The notes beneath the pieces were generated by a model. The model saw only the letters and a list, made by a program, of their open reading frames with translations, ran no database searches and was not told the DNA's origin. Below, piece after piece: positions 8,037 through 16,057 of a stretch of 36,977 bases of DNA. The stretch covers positions 12,299 to 49,275 of the forward strand of contig NZ_ALWW01000017.1 of NCBI RefSeq assembly GCF_000344175.1, read 5' to 3'. Source of the DNA: Listeria fleischmannii subsp. fleischmannii LU2006-1 (GTDB lineage: Bacteria; Bacillota; Bacilli; Lactobacillales; Listeriaceae). The translations under genes were made by a program, and so were the position numbers. Positions within the stretch are counted from its first letter, which is position 1, and each line of letters starts with the position of its first letter.

Positions 8037-8959
8037 AAAAAGTTGGATTATTAGTGATGGCATACGGAACACCTTATAAAGATGAAGATATAGAAAGGTA
8101 TTACACCGATATCCGGCACGGAAGAAAGCCGACAGATGAGATGGTGGCCGACTTGCGCGGAAGATACCATGCCATTGGTGGGTTATCGCCGCTCGCAAAA
8201 ATTACAGAAGAACAGGCGTACGGCTTAGAGAGCGTACTAAATGAATCCCAAAATGAAGTAGAATTTAAAACCTATATTGGGTTAAAGCATATTGAGCCTT
8301 TCATCGAGGACGCTGTTTCTAATATGAAAAAAGACGGAATTGATGAGGCGATATCAATTGTTTTAGCCCCTCATTACTCTAGTTTTAGCGTCGAGGCGTA
8401 TAATAAGCGGGCACAGGATGCAGCAAACAAACTGGGTGGTTTAAAAATAACAAACATTAATGAGTGGTATAAAGAACCCCAATTTATTGAGATGTGGGCA
8501 AACAGAATTAATGAGGTGGCAAATGGAATTCCTGAGGCAGAATTAGATGACACGATTCTAATTGTATCTGCACACAGTTTGCCAGAGAAAATTAAAGTGC
8601 ATGGGGATCCATACCCTAGTCAGCTTGAGGAAACGGCTGAACTCATTTTTAATCAGGTCAAAATACCGCACTACGCATTAGGATGGCAAAGTGAAGGTAA
8701 AACAGGAGAGCCTTGGCTTGGCCCTGATGTGCAGGACTTGACGCGTGATTTATATCATGAAAAAGCCTATAAGCATTTTATTTATACACCGGTTGGATTT
8801 GTTGCAGAACATCTTGAAGTGCTTTATGACAATGACTATGAATGTAAAGTTGTAACAGATGAATTAGGTGCTACGTATCATCGCCCGCCGATGCCAAATG
8901 CCGACCCTGAATTTTTAGAGGTCCTAAAAACAGTGGTTTGGAAGCATTATCGTTCATAA
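8033..8959 (+). CDS. hemH: Coproporphyrin III ferrochelatase
   Basis: Inserts ferrous iron into coproporphyrin III (also named cpfC) in the coproporphyrin-dependent heme pathway of Firmicutes. The 308 residues include YGTPY at the N-terminus, H181 in SAHSLPEKI and E262 in EHLEVLYD. These correspond to the iron-site His182 and Glu263 described for the Listeria enzyme, with a one-residue offset. There is no C-terminal membrane anchor, as expected for the soluble Gram-positive form. It is coupled to hemE by an ATGA overlap and ends at a strong terminator. Confidence 0.95.
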   Translation: MKKVGLLVMAYGTPYKDEDIERYYTDIRHGRKPTDEMVADLRGRYHAIGGLSPLAKITEEQAYGLESVLNESQNEVEFKTYIGLKHIEPFIEDAVSNMKKDGIDEAISIVLAPHYSSFSVEAYNKRAQDAANKLGGLKITNINEWYKEPQFIEMWANRINEVANGIPEAELDDTILIVSAHSLPEKIKVHGDPYPSQLEETAELIFNQVKIPHYALGWQSEGKTGEPWLGPDVQDLTRDLYHEKAYKHFIYTPVGFVAEHLEVLYDNDYECKVVTDELGATYHRPPMPNADPEFLEVLKTVVWKHYRS

Positions 8960-8965
8960 GAAAAA

Positions 8966-9021
8966 TAGCTGATAACAAATGGTCTTGGTTTAGTAGCCAA
9001 TTATTTGTTATCAGTTTTTTT
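8966..9021 (+). terminator. Terminator of hemEH
   Basis: A 12-base perfect stem CTGATAACAAAT (8969-8980) / ATTTGTTATCAG (9003-9014) is followed by seven T. Confidence 0.92.
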
Positions 9022-9151
9022 AGCGAGTAAATTCTTTTTTAAATGAAAGCGGTTCCTATTTTTTTACCATACTACTATAAAATTTTAATCGAATTCTCAT
9101 TTTGATAGGGCATAATGATTTTAGGTTAAAGGTTCATAGGAGGTTTGAACA

Positions 9152-9499
9152 ATGAGTAACATTAAAGAGAAAAAAAGAATTGCTGATAATGTGGCGTTTT
9201 ATATGACGATGAATGGATATACAAAACGAACTTTTGCGAAAGCTGTTGGCATAGGTCAAAATACAATTACTTCGGTTATCACTGGAAAAATGAGAAATCA
9301 AAAGAAATTTGATAAATACATACATGATATAACTGAAAAATTGCAGTTAGAAATTGATTATTTTAAAAAAGAACAAGTTGAAATTGCTGCTGAACCAATT
9401 AAATTCCAAGATGAAAATAAATTGCACCTTGGGGATGAAAAATTCAATACACTAAGTTTAATGTTGAAAATTGGTGAAATTCATTACGAATGGGAATAA
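9152..9499 (+). CDS. Small helix-turn-helix protein, function unknown
   Basis: The 115-residue protein has an N-terminal region (about 8-70) that reads as an XRE-like helix-turn-helix: YTKRTFAKAVGIGQNTITSVITGKMRN gives the two helices and turn. A polar C-terminal tail follows (HLGDEKFNTLSLMLKIGEIHYEWE). The start is ATG with a good GGAGG site 8 bases upstream. It is monocistronic and closed by a terminator. It is probably a DNA-binding regulator, but I know of no target. It sits at the position of lmo2210. Confidence 0.7.
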   Translation: MSNIKEKKRIADNVAFYMTMNGYTKRTFAKAVGIGQNTITSVITGKMRNQKKFDKYIHDITEKLQLEIDYFKKEQVEIAAEPIKFQDENKLHLGDEKFNTLSLMLKIGEIHYEWE

Positions 9500-9507
9500 A
9501 AAATTCA

Positions 9508-9543
9508 AAGAGCCATGTCTCGGTATGAGGCATGGCTCTTTTC
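9508..9543 (+). terminator. Terminator of the small HTH gene
   Basis: A ten-base perfect stem AAGAGCCATG (9508-9517) / CATGGCTCTT (9531-9540) with a T-rich 3' side. Confidence 0.9.
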
Positions 9544-9554
9544 TGTCCAACTTG

Positions 9555-9583
9555 TTGACTAATTTCTATTTATCAACTAAAAT
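9555..9583 (+). promoter_or_regulatory. Sigma-A promoter of the GNAT gene
   Basis: TTGACT (9555-9560), a 17-base spacer and TAAAAT (9578-9583). It decides the gene start: an ATG at 9582 overlaps the -10 box, so translation must begin further down, at TTG 9630. Confidence 0.8.
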
Positions 9584-9629
9584 GAAAGCAATTTTTGAAC
9601 TAGCTATTTTGGATAGGGAGTGGAAGAAC

Positions 9630-10418
9630 TTGATTAAAAAACTGACAGCAGCAAATGAACAAGAACTGAACGAACTACTTAAACCAGAAGCGATACTAAA
9701 TTTGTTTATTTTAGGAGATATCGAAAATTTCGGTTATGATAATGATATTATTGACATTTGGGGCGAATACAATGAAGATTCTTCTGAATTAATTGCTTGC
9801 CTTTTGCGTTTTGAACGCAACTTCTTACCTTATTCAAAAACTGAACATTTTGATGCGCAAGGTTTTGCGAATATCATTAAAGAATATGAACAATATAACA
9901 TTAGTGGAATTCCACGAGTAACAAAACTTTTAGAGGATTTTATACCTGATTTAAAAGAAAAACGCCATGAATCATTCTTTTGCAAATGTAATAATGCAAG
10001 TATGATGAATGCTAATCGAGAAGTCATTATTCGTTCTGCAAAAGCAGATGATGTCTCTGAAATTATTGAAATGCGTGCAGAAATCACGGAATTTGGTGAA
10101 CGTGAAGAAAACGAAGATTTAGTGATTCGTCAATTAGAACAGGGTTCAAAACGAATTTATTATATTGAACAAGATAATCAAGTTGTTTCAGTAGTAGAAT
10201 CCTCAGCAGAAAATTCTTTTTCAGCAATGATAACTGGGGTCGCTACACTAGCTAACTATCGCGGAAATGGATTTGCCACAACGCTTATGAAACGTATTTG
10301 TTGTGATTTGCTTGCGGAGGGCAAAACGCCTTGTTTATTTTATGATAACCCAGTAGCTGGAAAGATTTATCATAAAATTGGCTTTCTAGATGTGAGTGAC
10401 TTCGCGCTGTACAGATAA
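9630..10418 (+). CDS. GNAT family N-acetyltransferase
   Basis: The 262-residue protein has a C-terminal GNAT fold. ITGVATLANYRGNGFATTLMKRICCDLL contains the acetyl-CoA pyrophosphate loop (R-G-N-G-F/A), and GKTPCLFYDNPVAGKIYHKIGFLDV matches motif B. The N-terminal 130 residues are a divergent half that may be a second, degenerate GNAT-like domain. The substrate is unknown. I place the start at TTG 9630, about 7 bases after AGGGAG and downstream of the promoter at 9555; the frame is open further up to 9471 but that part overlaps the previous gene and its terminator. It resembles the acetyltransferase at lmo2209. Confidence 0.8.
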   Translation: MIKKLTAANEQELNELLKPEAILNLFILGDIENFGYDNDIIDIWGEYNEDSSELIACLLRFERNFLPYSKTEHFDAQGFANIIKEYEQYNISGIPRVTKLLEDFIPDLKEKRHESFFCKCNNASMMNANREVIIRSAKADDVSEIIEMRAEITEFGEREENEDLVIRQLEQGSKRIYYIEQDNQVVSVVESSAENSFSAMITGVATLANYRGNGFATTLMKRICCDLLAEGKTPCLFYDNPVAGKIYHKIGFLDVSDFALYR

Positions 10419-10487
10419 TCATTTTTTTGCGAAAGCGACTAAAGTTTGGTAGGATGATTTTATCTAAAACGAAAAGGAATGAAAAAT

Positions 10488-11258
10488 GTGAAGCCAGAAG
10501 CCATTTGTTTTTTTGATATGGACGGGACGCTACTTACGAAAGAAGCGGAAGTTAGCGAGAAATCATTAGAAGCACTCGAACGCTTACGTGCGAATCATAT
10601 TATACCAATCATTGCGACGGGGCGAACAACACCTGAAATTGCGACGAAGATGGAACTTACGGGTATAAACTCGGCAATCATTATGAATGGCCAAGCTGTG
10701 ATTTATGAAGGAAAAAAAGTGTATGAAGACATTTTAGAACCTGAACTTATGAAACGACTTACAGAAGAAGCCAAAAGCCAGGGTGTGGAAGCTTGCTTTT
10801 ACAATGATTTAAAAATCCGTGCCACGAGCCATAATCTGCTCACAAAAGCTCACTACGATTTTTTAGGCGAACCTATGCCTATTAAAGATCCCGCTTTTTT
10901 TGAAAAAGAATCGATTAATATGGCATTACTGCTACTTGAAAGTGGGGATGACTACTTCAAGGATCGCTTTCCAGAATTGCAATTTGTGCGAAATACGCCC
11001 TTTAGTAATGATGTCTTACGAAAAGACAGCTCGAAGGCAAAAGGTATTAAGAAATTTCTTGACATTTGTGGGTATGAAGATGTACCAACGTATGCATTTG
11101 GAGACGGCAATAATGATCTTGAAATGTTTCAAGCTGTCCACTATGGTATTGCGATGGAGAATGCAGTACCTGCTTTAAAAGCGCATGCTCATTTTGTGAC
11201 GGACAGTCATAATGATGAGGGCATTTTTAAAGGTTTAAAACATATGGGGTTAATTTAG
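10488..11258 (+). CDS. HAD superfamily phosphatase, Cof type
   Basis: The 256-residue cytoplasmic hydrolase is of the Cof/IIB HAD class, which dephosphorylates small phosphorylated metabolites. Motif I is FFDMDGTLL with nucleophile and acid Asp. Motif II is the Thr in ATGRTTPE, motif III the Lys in KAKGIKKFL, and motif IV GDGNNDLEMF. A C2-type cap lies between. The likely start is GTG 10488, 8 bases after AAAAGGA; the ATG at 10479 lies directly on that site. No partner gene indicates the substrate. Confidence 0.88.
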   Translation: MKPEAICFFDMDGTLLTKEAEVSEKSLEALERLRANHIIPIIATGRTTPEIATKMELTGINSAIIMNGQAVIYEGKKVYEDILEPELMKRLTEEAKSQGVEACFYNDLKIRATSHNLLTKAHYDFLGEPMPIKDPAFFEKESINMALLLLESGDDYFKDRFPELQFVRNTPFSNDVLRKDSSKAKGIKKFLDICGYEDVPTYAFGDGNNDLEMFQAVHYGIAMENAVPALKAHAHFVTDSHNDEGIFKGLKHMGLI

Positions 11259-11307
11259 TCTTGGATGAAAACCATACGCAAGTCTGAGGCACACAAGATA
11301 CAATTTA

Positions 11308-11316
11308 TGTTATACT
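11308..11316 (+). promoter_or_regulatory. Extended -10 promoter of the BI-1 gene
   Basis: TGTTATACT (extended -10, TG at 11308-11309, TATACT at 11311-11316) lies about 35 bases upstream of the ATG. There is no strong -35. Confidence 0.55.
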
Positions 11317-11349
11317 TTTTTTATGAGTTGAAGGATAGGAGAGGTTAGG

Positions 11350-12021
11350 ATGAGTGAAATAAGGCAAAATGAACATATAAAAGTGGAGGAAGCGACAAAT
11401 AAGCAGGTGATTATGCAAAAAACGCTGAACTGGTTTGTTATTTCATTATTAGTAGCAACATTAGGAGCAGCAGTCGGTAACTCGCTTAATCCAGCTTGGT
11501 TCATTCCGCTCGTTATTTTAGAGTTCGCTCTACTTATCGCAGCTATTGTTATTCGGAGAAAACGAGAGCTTAGTCGTACATGGGGCTTTCCAATTTTACT
11601 TGCATTTGCCTGTGTAACTGGTTTAATGCTTGGCCCAACACTGACTTATTATTTTAGTGCTGGTGCAGGAACGGCTGTGTTGCTTGCTTTTGTTACAGCA
11701 TCCGTTACGTTTACAGTGCTTGGGTTCATCGGAGCGAAAATGAAAACAGATTTACACTTTTTAGGAAAAGCGATATTTGCAGCTCTTATTATTTTAGTGT
11801 TATTCTCGTTATTTAGTATCTTTATCCCACTAGGTGGGTTTTCGATGATTATAGCAGGTGCAGGGACACTCATTTTCTCACTTTATATTTTGTTTGATTT
11901 TAATCAAATTATGAAACGTGATGTAACAATTGATGATGTTCCGATGCTATCGTTAAGTTTATATTTAGACTTTTTAAACCTATTTTTATTCCTACTTCAA
12001 TTGTTTACAGGACGCGATTAA
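11350..12021 (+). CDS. Bax inhibitor-1 family membrane protein
   Basis: The 223-residue protein has a soluble charged N-terminus (about 20 residues) and then seven predicted membrane helices. The order of loops and the late motif YILFDFNQIMKR ... YLDFLNLFLFLLQLF, with aspartates near the last helices, is the TMBIM/BI-1 (UPF0005) hallmark. Those aspartates form the pH-gated calcium-leak site in B. subtilis YetJ. Function in Listeria is not known. The start is ATG 11350 after AGGAGAGG. It is monocistronic. Confidence 0.88.
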   Translation: MSEIRQNEHIKVEEATNKQVIMQKTLNWFVISLLVATLGAAVGNSLNPAWFIPLVILEFALLIAAIVIRRKRELSRTWGFPILLAFACVTGLMLGPTLTYYFSAGAGTAVLLAFVTASVTFTVLGFIGAKMKTDLHFLGKAIFAALIILVLFSLFSIFIPLGGFSMIIAGAGTLIFSLYILFDFNQIMKRDVTIDDVPMLSLSLYLDFLNLFLFLLQLFTGRD

Positions 12022-12026
12022 ATAAG

Positions 12027-12064
12027 CAAACTCACCTGGGGATTTCTTCGGTGAGTTTTTTTTG
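12027..12064 (+). terminator. Terminator of the BI-1 gene
   Basis: Stem AAACTCACC / GGTGAGTTT with an eleven-base loop and a run of eight or more T. Confidence 0.9.
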
Positions 12065-12082
12065 GAAAAATATAGGTTTTTA

Positions 12083-12112
12083 TTGGACAAAATTGGTCAG
12101 ACATTTTATACT
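12083..12112 (+). promoter_or_regulatory. Sigma-A promoter of clpB
   Basis: TTGGAC (12083-12088), an 18-base spacer and TATACT (12107-12112). An imperfect CtsR-type site lies inside it and a perfect one follows it. Confidence 0.75.
12085..12101 (+). promoter_or_regulatory. Upstream imperfect CtsR operator
   Basis: GGACAAA-ATT-GGTCAGA is a degenerate copy of the CtsR heptad repeat (GGTCAAA twice, three-base spacing), overlapping the -35 of clpB. It lies 36 bases before the perfect copy. Confidence 0.6.
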
Positions 12113-12120
12113 GATATTAA

Positions 12121-12137
12121 GGTCAAAATTGGTCAAA
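12121..12137 (+). promoter_or_regulatory. CtsR operator of clpB (perfect)
   Basis: GGTCAAA-ATT-GGTCAAA is an exact match to the CtsR direct heptad repeat that represses class III heat-shock genes (clpC, clpP, clpE, clpB in Listeria). It lies just after the -10 box, at the transcription start, where bound CtsR would block initiation. Confidence 0.92.
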
Positions 12138-12160
12138 GATATATTAAAGGAGGCCATATG

Positions 12161-14763
12161 ATGGAGATGCAAAAATTTACATCACAAGTTCAGGAGACAA
12201 TTGGTGAGGCGCAAAAATTAGCGCAAGAAATGGGGCATCAGGCGATTGATGTCACACACATTTTTAAAGTGCTAATAGATGAGAGTGATTTCACGAAACG
12301 GGTGTATGAAATCGCGGAAGTAAATACAGAAGCCCTTAGCCAAAATTTGAACAGTGCTTTAGACAAAATTCCTATTGTAAGTGGGACAAATATTGAGTAC
12401 GGGAGTTCAATGAGTCAAGAACTTTATCAATTAATGATAGATGCTGAAAAAGAAGAAAAAGAGTTAGAAGATGAATTTATATCAACGGAACATTTACTTT
12501 TAGCGGTAATGAATCAAAAGAAAACGTCTGTGACAGAAGAGCTTCTATCACAAGGTAAAAAATAAAAAAAGTAATCTTAGAAGCTGTGCTACAAATTCGA
12601 GGAGGTAAGCGCGTGACGAGTCAAAATGCAGAAGAGAATTATGAAGCTTTAACTAAATATGGCCGCGATTTAGTGGCAGAAGTACGAAGCGGGAAAATTG
12701 ATCCAGTTATTGGACGTGATACGGAAATCCGTAATGTTATTCGAATTTTATCTAGAAAAACTAAAAATAACCCAGTTCTAATTGGGGAACCTGGTGTAGG
12801 TAAAACCGCAATTGTAGAAGGCCTTGCACAACGGATTGTGCGTAAAGATGTTCCAGAAGGCCTAAAAGATAAGACCATTATTTCACTTGATTTAGGTTCC
12901 CTTATTGCAGGGGCGAAATACCGTGGAGAGTTTGAAGAGCGTTTAAAAGCGGTGCTTCAAGAGGTAAAAGAATCAGAAGGTCAAATTTTACTATTCATTG
13001 ATGAAATTCATACGATTGTTGGTGCGGGTAAAACAGATGGTGCAATGGATGCAGGGAATATGTTAAAACCAATGCTTGCACGCGGAGAACTTCATTGTAT
13101 TGGTGCTACAACGCTTGATGAATATCGTCAATATATTGAAAAGGATGCGGCACTCGAACGCCGTTTCCAAAAAGTATTAGTCCCTGAGCCAACTGTGGAA
13201 GATACGGTTTCCATTTTACGTGGGTTAAAAGAACGGTTTGAAATTCATCACGGAGTAAATATTCATGATAACGCGCTTGTAGCGGCAGCAACACTTTCAA
13301 ATCGTTATATTACGGATCGCTTTTTACCGGATAAGGCAATTGACTTAATTGATGAGGCGTGCGCTACGATTCGGGTAGAAATTGATTCTATGCCAAGCGA
13401 ATTGGATGAAGTAACACGTAAAGTGATGCAACTGGAAATTGAAGAGGCGGCTTTAAAAGAAGAAAAAGACCCTGCAAGTGTGAGACGTCTTGAAATGCTA
13501 CAAAAAGAACTGGCTGATTACAAAGAAGAAGCTAATAAAATGAAATCGAAATGGGAATCTGAAAAAAATGAAATCAGTAAGATTCGCGAGGTGCGTGAAC
13601 AAATTGATGAGGCGCGTCATGCACTTGAAGATGCTGAAAACAATTATGATTTAGCGAAAGCAGCTGAACTACGTCATGGTAAAATTCCGGAATTAGAAAA
13701 GGAACTTACACGTCTTGAAGCTGAAAATCATACTAAAGCACAAGATGAGGACCGGTTGCTGCAAGAAGAAGTGACAGAAAATGAAATTGCTGAAATTATT
13801 GGTAGATGGACAGGGATTCCAGTTGCTAAATTAGTAGAAGGGGAGCGCGAAAAGCTATTAAAACTCGCTGATGCACTTCATGAAAAAGTAATCGGTCAAG
13901 ATAATGCAGTCGATTTAGTCAGTGATGCTGTTTTACGAGCGCGGGCCGGTATAAAAGATCCTAATCGTCCTATAGGTTCTTTCATTTTCTTAGGACCAAC
14001 AGGTGTAGGGAAAACGGAGCTTGCGAAGGCGCTAGCTTACAATATGTTCGATTCTGAAGAGCATATGATTCGAATTGACATGTCGGAATATATGGAAAAA
14101 CATTCGGTTTCAAGATTAGTTGGAGCTCCTCCAGGTTATGTTGGTTATGAGGAAGGCGGGCAATTAACGGAAGCTGTGCGGCGTAATCCATACTCAATCG
14201 TGTTACTTGATGAGATTGAAAAGGCGCATCCAGATGTGTTTAATATTTTGCTTCAAGTGCTAGACGATGGTCGCATCACAGATTCGCAAGGAAGACTTGT
14301 GGACTTTAAAAATACGGTCATCATTATGACAAGTAACATTGGGTCTACTCTGCTACTTGAACGCACGGAAAATGGTGAAATTTCTGCTGAACTCGAACAA
14401 GATGTGCAGAAAATTCTTCAAGCGTCCTTTAAACCGGAATTTTTAAATCGTGTAGATGACATTATCTTGTTTAAACCGCTAACGCTTGAAAATGTAAAAG
14501 GCATTGTTGAAAAACTTGTGGAAGAATTGCAAAATCGGCTTCGGGCACAGGAAATTCATATTCAGATGACGGATGCGGCAAAACAATTTATTGCGGAGGA
14601 AGCGTACGATCCGGTTTACGGAGCTCGGCCACTAAAACGCTATTTAGTTCGCCATGTGGAAACACCACTTGCTCGGGAAATTATTTCTGGAAAAGTGATG
14701 CCACATTCTGCTGTTGAAATTGATCTTTTAGACGGGGAATTTACTTTCCATGTGACGGAATAA
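12161..14763 (+). pseudogene. clpB: ClpB disaggregase gene, interrupted by a -1 frameshift
   Basis: ClpB is the hexameric AAA+ disaggregase that works with DnaK. The gene starts at ATG 12161, 7 bases after AAAGGAGG, and encodes the N-domain (TSQVQETIGEAQKLAQEMGH ... STEHLLLAVMNQKK). That frame ends at TAA 12563-12565. The rest continues one frame away: linker, NBD1 ([15 protein letters not shown]), coiled-coil M-domain, NBD2 (GPTGVGKT), sensor region FLNRVDD, and the C-terminal domain to 14763. Adding one base in the tract AAAAAATAAAAAAA (12557-12570) restores a 867-residue protein, against 866 in L. monocytogenes. Everything else is intact. It could be a real mutation, a homopolymer sequencing error, or a slippage site; the sequence alone cannot say which. 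Confidence 0.85.
12613..14763 (+). CDS. clpB: N-domain-less ClpB from an internal GTG start
   Basis: A strong ribosome site GAGGAGG (12599-12605) lies 7 bases before GTG 12613, in frame with the intact second part of clpB. Translation here gives 716 residues starting at [10 protein letters not shown]. The product keeps NBD1, the M-domain, NBD2 and the C-terminus and lacks only the N-domain. GTG 12613 is codon 152 of the repaired gene. In E. coli, ClpB80 likewise begins at an internal GTG (Val149) after an RGG-coding stretch. So the second half can probably still be made, although the first reading frame is broken. That this start is used here is an inference. Confidence 0.65.
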   Translation: MTSQNAEENYEALTKYGRDLVAEVRSGKIDPVIGRDTEIRNVIRILSRKTKNNPVLIGEPGVGKTAIVEGLAQRIVRKDVPEGLKDKTIISLDLGSLIAGAKYRGEFEERLKAVLQEVKESEGQILLFIDEIHTIVGAGKTDGAMDAGNMLKPMLARGELHCIGATTLDEYRQYIEKDAALERRFQKVLVPEPTVEDTVSILRGLKERFEIHHGVNIHDNALVAAATLSNRYITDRFLPDKAIDLIDEACATIRVEIDSMPSELDEVTRKVMQLEIEEAALKEEKDPASVRRLEMLQKELADYKEEANKMKSKWESEKNEISKIREVREQIDEARHALEDAENNYDLAKAAELRHGKIPELEKELTRLEAENHTKAQDEDRLLQEEVTENEIAEIIGRWTGIPVAKLVEGEREKLLKLADALHEKVIGQDNAVDLVSDAVLRARAGIKDPNRPIGSFIFLGPTGVGKTELAKALAYNMFDSEEHMIRIDMSEYMEKHSVSRLVGAPPGYVGYEEGGQLTEAVRRNPYSIVLLDEIEKAHPDVFNILLQVLDDGRITDSQGRLVDFKNTVIIMTSNIGSTLLLERTENGEISAELEQDVQKILQASFKPEFLNRVDDIILFKPLTLENVKGIVEKLVEELQNRLRAQEIHIQMTDAAKQFIAEEAYDPVYGARPLKRYLVRHVETPLAREIISGKVMPHSAVEIDLLDGEFTFHVTE

Positions 14764-14767
14764 AACG

Positions 14768-14807
14768 GGAAGTCGCTAGCTTGAAATGGGCTTGGCGACT
14801 TCTTTTA
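14768..14807 (+). terminator. Terminator of clpB
   Basis: Stem GAAGTCGC (14769-14776) / GCGACTTC (14795-14802) followed by TTTT. Confidence 0.85.
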
Positions 14808-14879
14808 GGTTTATTTTAATTGAAAAAGGGAAAAATTATGTGTTGAGGTAAAAAGTAGATGAAGAGAGGATGTTTAAGT

Positions 14880-15569
14880 ATGAAATTAGTGTTAATTCGC
14901 CACGGGCAAAGTGAATGGAATAAATTAAATTTATTTACGGGTTGGCATGATGTAGATTTATCTGAAGAAGGGATTATTGAAGCGAAAACGGCTGGTACGA
15001 GAATTAAAGAAGCTGGTTTAGAATTTGATATGGCCTTCACCTCAGTTTTAACACGTGCAATCAAAACGCTTAATTTTGCTCTAGAAGAATCTGACCAATT
15101 ATGGGTGCCTGTACATAAGTCTTGGCGTTTAAATGAGCGTCATTATGGGGCTTTGCAAGGCTTAAATAAACAAGAAACCGCGGATAAGTATGGCGCGGAC
15201 CAAGTGCAAAAATGGCGTCGCAGTTACGACACACTACCACCACTCTTAGAAGAAGATGATGAAAGACAGGCAAAAAACGATCGCCGCTATCAATTGCTTG
15301 ATACACACGCGATTCCTTCTGGGGAAAATTTGAAGGTAACTCTGGAACGGGTAATTCCGTACTGGATGGACACGATTGCACCGGAGATTAAATCTGGAAA
15401 ACGCGTTGTGATTGCTGCTCATGGGAATAGTTTGAGAGCGCTCGTGAAATTTTTAGAAGGTATTAGTGATGATGACATTATGGAACTTGAAATCCCAACA
15501 GGTGTCCCCCTTGTTTATGAACTCGACAACGATTTGAAGCCACTAAATAAATATTATCTTGATAAATAA
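14880..15569 (+). CDS. gpmA: 2,3-bisphosphoglycerate-dependent phosphoglycerate mutase
   Basis: Interconverts 3- and 2-phosphoglycerate in glycolysis. The 229 residues match the usual length of the bacterial dPGM. The phosphohistidine motif is [10 protein letters not shown] near the N-terminus, [14 protein letters not shown] follows, and the second catalytic histidine is in [12 protein letters not shown]. The start is ATG 14880, about 9 bases after GAGAGGA; an in-frame ATG at 14859 lies upstream of that site. It is monocistronic, ending at a strong hairpin shared with the convergent small gene. Confidence 0.95.
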   Translation: MKLVLIRHGQSEWNKLNLFTGWHDVDLSEEGIIEAKTAGTRIKEAGLEFDMAFTSVLTRAIKTLNFALEESDQLWVPVHKSWRLNERHYGALQGLNKQETADKYGADQVQKWRRSYDTLPPLLEEDDERQAKNDRRYQLLDTHAIPSGENLKVTLERVIPYWMDTIAPEIKSGKRVVIAAHGNSLRALVKFLEGISDDDIMELEIPTGVPLVYELDNDLKPLNKYYLDK

Positions 15570-15600
15570 AAAGAAGCGTCCAGACGGACGCTTCTTTTTA
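15568..15600. terminator. Bidirectional terminator between gpmA and the DUF2929 gene
   Basis: Stem GAAGCGTCC (15573-15581) / GGACGCTTC (15586-15594) with A and T tracts on the two sides, between convergent genes. Confidence 0.92.
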
Positions 15601-15786
15601 TTTAATATCGTAAATTTCGCTGTCTTTTGGCATAAGAAGGGGAATAACAAGAACGAAAAATGAAATTCCTACTGTTAATATAAGCCCCCTTGTGAAATCG
15701 AAAGGCACGTAAAGCATAGAAGATAATACGAATTCAGCCATCATAGAAAGGAAAAATACCCAAATGATTGTTACGATATAACGCAT
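15598..15786 (-). CDS. DUF2929 (YjzD-like) small membrane protein
   Basis: The 62-residue protein has two hydrophobic segments (about 4-27 and 36-52) and a short charged C-terminus (PKDSEIYDIK). The start MRYIVTIIWVFFLSMMAEF is typical of the DUF2929/YjzD family. The start is ATG 15786, 7 bases after GAGGTG; a GTG nine bases further up falls within that site. The family sits near fab genes in Bacilli (yjzD before fabH in B. subtilis), as here, although two genes now intervene. Function unknown. Confidence 0.8.
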   Translation of the reverse strand: MRYIVTIIWVFFLSMMAEFVLSSMLYVPFDFTRGLILTVGISFFVLVIPLLMPKDSEIYDIK

Positions 15787-15978
15787 AGCGGACACCTCGA
15801 TTCACATGATTACTTGGTTTATTCTAGCACAAATAAGTTAAATATTCCAGTTTTAGCAAGGTAACTGCTATAAATCGTCAATTTATTGTAACAATTAAAT
15901 GGAAAACAGCTAAAACTATTTGATACCAACGTTTATGCTTTGTTGTATTATAGATGAAATGAAACTGTTATATTTTTC

Positions 15979-16003
15979 ACAGCGTTTTATCATAATTCGC
16001 TGT
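15979..16003. promoter_or_regulatory. Inverted repeat upstream of the autolysin gene
   Basis: ACAGCG (15979-15984) and CGCTGT (15998-16003), with a partly self-complementary centre (TTATcATAA), lie about 55 bases before the autolysin start. It could be an operator or a leader hairpin. No confident promoter is visible; TATTAT near 15945 is a candidate -10 at best. Confidence 0.35.
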
Positions 16004-16057
16004 TAAAATAAATTTTGCAATTGAGGTTTTCAGCAAGATAACTTTAAAGAATAGGAT

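Noticed and set aside
12563-12571. The A AAA AAG heptamer (end of the second A tract) as a programmed -1 ribosomal frameshift site in clpB
   Set aside because: The zero-frame ribosome meets TAA at 12563 before reaching it. Only slippage on the first A6 run could work, and that needs direct evidence.
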